Shown here in pieces: positions 5,329 to 6,865 of a stretch of DNA of 6,865 bases. Within the stretch, counting starts at the first letter, position 1; each line of letters begins with the position of its first letter. The translations under genes were made by a program, and so were the position numbers. The notes under the pieces were generated by a model. The model was given only the letters and a program-made list of their open reading frames with translations. It ran no database searches and had not been told where the DNA came from. Origin of the DNA: Lentisphaeria bacterium UBA1776 (GTDB lineage: Bacteria > Verrucomicrobiota > Lentisphaeria > Victivallales > Victivallaceae); NCBI GenBank assembly GCA_002314605.1, contig DCGO01000012.1:9211-16075 (forward strand), written 5' to 3'.

Positions 5329-6189
5329 ATGGAAGAGAAGTTTCCGGCAGACAATGAGCTGCCTTTGTTTACCGAAGTCGAAGATGTCCCGGATGCCCAG
5401 CAGCCGTGGAATAATCCGACACCGGTTTCCGGAGTATCCTCCATCGGCGCTCAGGCGGAACCTGTCATGGAGGAACCGCTTCCGGCAGAGGAGCCTCCCC
5501 GGGAAATCCCTCAGGAGGATGTCCCTGCTGCCGGAGTTTCCGGAAAAAAGGACCCGGGCACACCGCCTGCAGCCGGATCATCTGAAGCGGCCCCCGCGGC
5601 GGCGGCAGGAAAGACCGCCGGGAAAGTGTGGAGAGTTCCTGCCGGTTTGGTACCGACCCCCGAATTCGGAATATTTCTGAAGCGTGTGCGCGAAGCAAAC
5701 GGTCTCACGCTGGACGACCTGGCCCGGATCACCCGGATCAAACACGGCTATCTGGATGCGCTGGAACGCGAAAGTTTCGCCGAACTCCCGGCCGCAGCAT
5801 ATACCCTTGCCTACATCAAAGTTCTGGCGGCATTGTACCAGATGCCGCAGGAAGATGTGGCTGTTCTTACCGGAGATGTCCGTAAAAATCTTGAGTATGA
5901 GGCTCCGGAAGAAAATAAAACCGTCGTCGGTTTTGAACCGTCAGATGAAAACCGGATTCTGCTGCGCCGGATCCTGCTCATCGGCGGCGGCGGCGCATTT
6001 TTTCTGGCGGCAGTAATCTCACTGGCAGTATTTCTGCTGACCGCCAGAAACAGCGGACCTCAGGAAAACGTCCCTGCGGATGTTCAGGGCGGAGCTGCGC
6101 CGGTCCGGGCGGATGAAACGCGTATTCTGGAACTGCAGCCGGCACCGGTCCTGCGGACGCATGTGCTGCCTGTTCCGCGGAACCAGTGA
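5329..6189 (+). CDS. RodZ-like HTH membrane protein with long N-terminal extension
   Basis: 286 residues; AGGAG (5317-5321) lies 7 bases before the ATG. Residues 1-110 are acidic and rich in Pro, Ala and Glu, probably disordered. Residues 112-180 match the RodZ-type helix-turn-helix (HTH_25): FGIFLKRVREANGLTLDDLA, then ITRIKHGYLDALERESFAEL and YTLAYIKVLAALYQM. A basic RR pair (213-214) precedes a single membrane span at about 215-237 (LLIGGGGAFFLAAVISLAVFL), giving a cytoplasmic N-terminus. The outer part is only about 48 residues and lacks the beta domain (DUF4115) of classical RodZ. In known RodZ proteins the HTH binds MreB and helps set cell shape; the same role is plausible here. Odd points are the extension, since RodZ usually begins with the HTH, and the short outer tail. 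It lies 35 bases upstream of aroQ. Confidence 0.8.
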   Translation: MEEKFPADNELPLFTEVEDVPDAQQPWNNPTPVSGVSSIGAQAEPVMEEPLPAEEPPREIPQEDVPAAGVSGKKDPGTPPAAGSSEAAPAAAAGKTAGKVWRVPAGLVPTPEFGIFLKRVREANGLTLDDLARITRIKHGYLDALERESFAELPAAAYTLAYIKVLAALYQMPQEDVAVLTGDVRKNLEYEAPEENKTVVGFEPSDENRILLRRILLIGGGGAFFLAAVISLAVFLLTARNSGPQENVPADVQGGAAPVRADETRILELQPAPVLRTHVLPVPRNQ

Positions 6190-6190
6190 T

Positions 6191-6219
6191 TTGTCAAAAC
6201 AAAAATGTGGTGATATAGT
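6191..6219 (+). promoter_or_regulatory. Strong sigma70-like promoter of aroQ, leaderless geometry
   Basis: TTGTCA (6191-6196) and TATAGT (6214-6219) each match five of six consensus bases with an ideal 17-base spacer. The expected start of transcription, about 6225-6227, coincides with the aroQ ATG at 6225. The gap has no GGAG-type ribosome site; only a weak GTGGTGA (6207-6213) could serve, and it lies inside the promoter. Confidence 0.6.
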
Positions 6220-6224
6220 ATATC

Positions 6225-6674
6225 ATGAAAAAAATTCTGTTGATCAACGGGCCGAATCTCCAGCTTCTCGGGGTCCGCGAGCCGGAGATTTACGGACATA
6301 CAACGCTGAAGGAGATCGTTGCCGGACTGCGTTGTGCTGCGGAAAACGCAGGAGCGGTACTGGAGGATTTCCAGTCCAATCATGAAGGCGCCATTGTTGA
6401 CCGCATCGCAGCAGCACTGACGGACGGAACCGATGGAATTATGATCAATCCGGCGGCATACACCCACACCAGTGTTGCAATCCGGGACGCGCTGGCGGCA
6501 GTCAAGCTTCCTGCGGTGGAGGTTCATTTGAGCAATATCACGTCGCGGGAAGATTTTCGCAGCCGCTCGCTGACGGCACCGGTCTGCAGAGGTGTGATCG
6601 CCGGATTCGGAGTCCAGGGGTATCATCTGGCGCTGACGGCACTGCTGGTTCTGACGGCAGCGGATGAAAACTGA
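6225..6674 (+). CDS. aroQ: 3-dehydroquinate dehydratase, type II
   Basis: 149 residues, the normal length for the dodecameric type II enzyme that converts 3-dehydroquinate to 3-dehydroshikimate in the cytoplasmic shikimate pathway. Family landmarks are present in order: NGPNLQLLG at 8-16 (N11), VREPEIYG at 17-24 with the lid Arg18 and catalytic Tyr23, QSNHEG at 50-55, NPAAYTHTSVAIRDA at 75-89 with His81, EVHLSNI at 99-105 with catalytic His101, SRED at 107-110 and FGVQGYHLAL near the end. Two small departures are Gln12 where NLNLLG is common, and FRSRS where FRHHS is usual; neither hits the catalytic Tyr/His pair. The start is the only reasonable ATG, though it lacks a clear ribosome binding site. 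accB follows after 20 bases, a known pairing. Confidence 0.96.
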   Translation: MKKILLINGPNLQLLGVREPEIYGHTTLKEIVAGLRCAAENAGAVLEDFQSNHEGAIVDRIAAALTDGTDGIMINPAAYTHTSVAIRDALAAVKLPAVEVHLSNITSREDFRSRSLTAPVCRGVIAGFGVQGYHLALTALLVLTAADEN

Positions 6675-6694
6675 ACATAATCATGAGGCAGAAA

Positions 6695-6865
6695 ATGAAA
6701 ATTGATGAAATCAAGGTCATTGTCAGACTGATGGCGGAGTATGACCTTACGGAATTCAAGGTAGAAGCCGAAGAGTGCAATCTGTGCATCCGCCGGGCCT
6801 CCGGGCAGTTTCCTGTAATCGCTCCGGTTGCGGCGGCACCTCAAGCCGCAGCAGTTCCGGCAGCT
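6695..6865 (+). CDS. accB: Biotin carboxyl carrier protein of acetyl-CoA carboxylase, N-terminal part
   Basis: 57 codons are visible and the frame is open at the right edge. MKIDEIKVIVRLMAEYDLTE followed by FKVEAEECNLCIRRASG matches the N-terminal domain of AccB, which begins with a helix of the DIRKIKKLIELVEES type and then an ELEI..GEE..RI.R strand pair. Residues 40-57 begin the Ala/Pro-rich linker that precedes the biotinyl domain; the biotinylated Met-Lys-Met lies beyond the window. The chosen start at 6695 has GAGG (6685-6688) 6 bases upstream. An ATG at 6683 in the same frame would add four residues but overlaps that site. The protein carries biotin between AccC and the carboxyltransferase in the first step of fatty acid synthesis. 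accC would be expected next, as in many aroQ-accB-accC operons. Confidence 0.9.
   Translation, partial: MKIDEIKVIVRLMAEYDLTEFKVEAEECNLCIRRASGQFPVIAPVAAAPQAAAVPAA

Noticed and set aside
6084..6626. A 180-codon - strand frame opposite aroQ
   Set aside because: aroQ is unmistakable on the + strand with all of its catalytic motifs; the opposite frame shows no recognisable features.

Overview
The window joins two unlike transcription units that diverge from one 224-base intergenic region (about 5105-5328). On the right, on the + strand, is ordinary host housekeeping: a RodZ-like helix-turn-helix membrane protein, then aroQ (type II 3-dehydroquinate dehydratase) and the first 57 codons of accB (biotin carboxyl carrier protein). 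The aroQ-accB order is a familiar bacterial arrangement.

On the left, on the - strand, is a tight four-gene unit read from about 5104 down to base 1. In order of transcription it holds: a 302-aa protein resembling a virion-type structural family I associate with prophage-like regions of PVC bacteria; a 394-aa protein with a long SSSSG-type serine tract and an aromatic-rich tail; a 684-aa protein that reads as three glycosyltransferase-type modules in one chain; and a collagen-like fibre protein that runs off the left edge. The first three genes overlap at their stop/start codons. The fibre gene is set apart by a 56-base gap holding a 9-base tandem repeat that can fold into a hairpin.

The main idea offered is that the left unit encodes a surface or virion fibre with its own sugar-transfer machinery. 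In the visible long collagen block 16 of 29 Gly-X-Y triplets carry Thr in position Y, the neighbour has a Ser tract, and between the two genes lies the three-module glycosyltransferase. Each part is read from the sequence; the link between them is inference.

Organism: a moderately GC-rich bacterium using clear Shine-Dalgarno sites. The resemblance of the 302-aa protein to PVC prophage-like proteins, together with the Ser-rich style, suggests the PVC superphylum, perhaps Lentisphaerota (Victivallis-like). This rests on recollection of family style and is tentative. No integrase, tRNA gene, CRISPR array or insertion sequence is visible.
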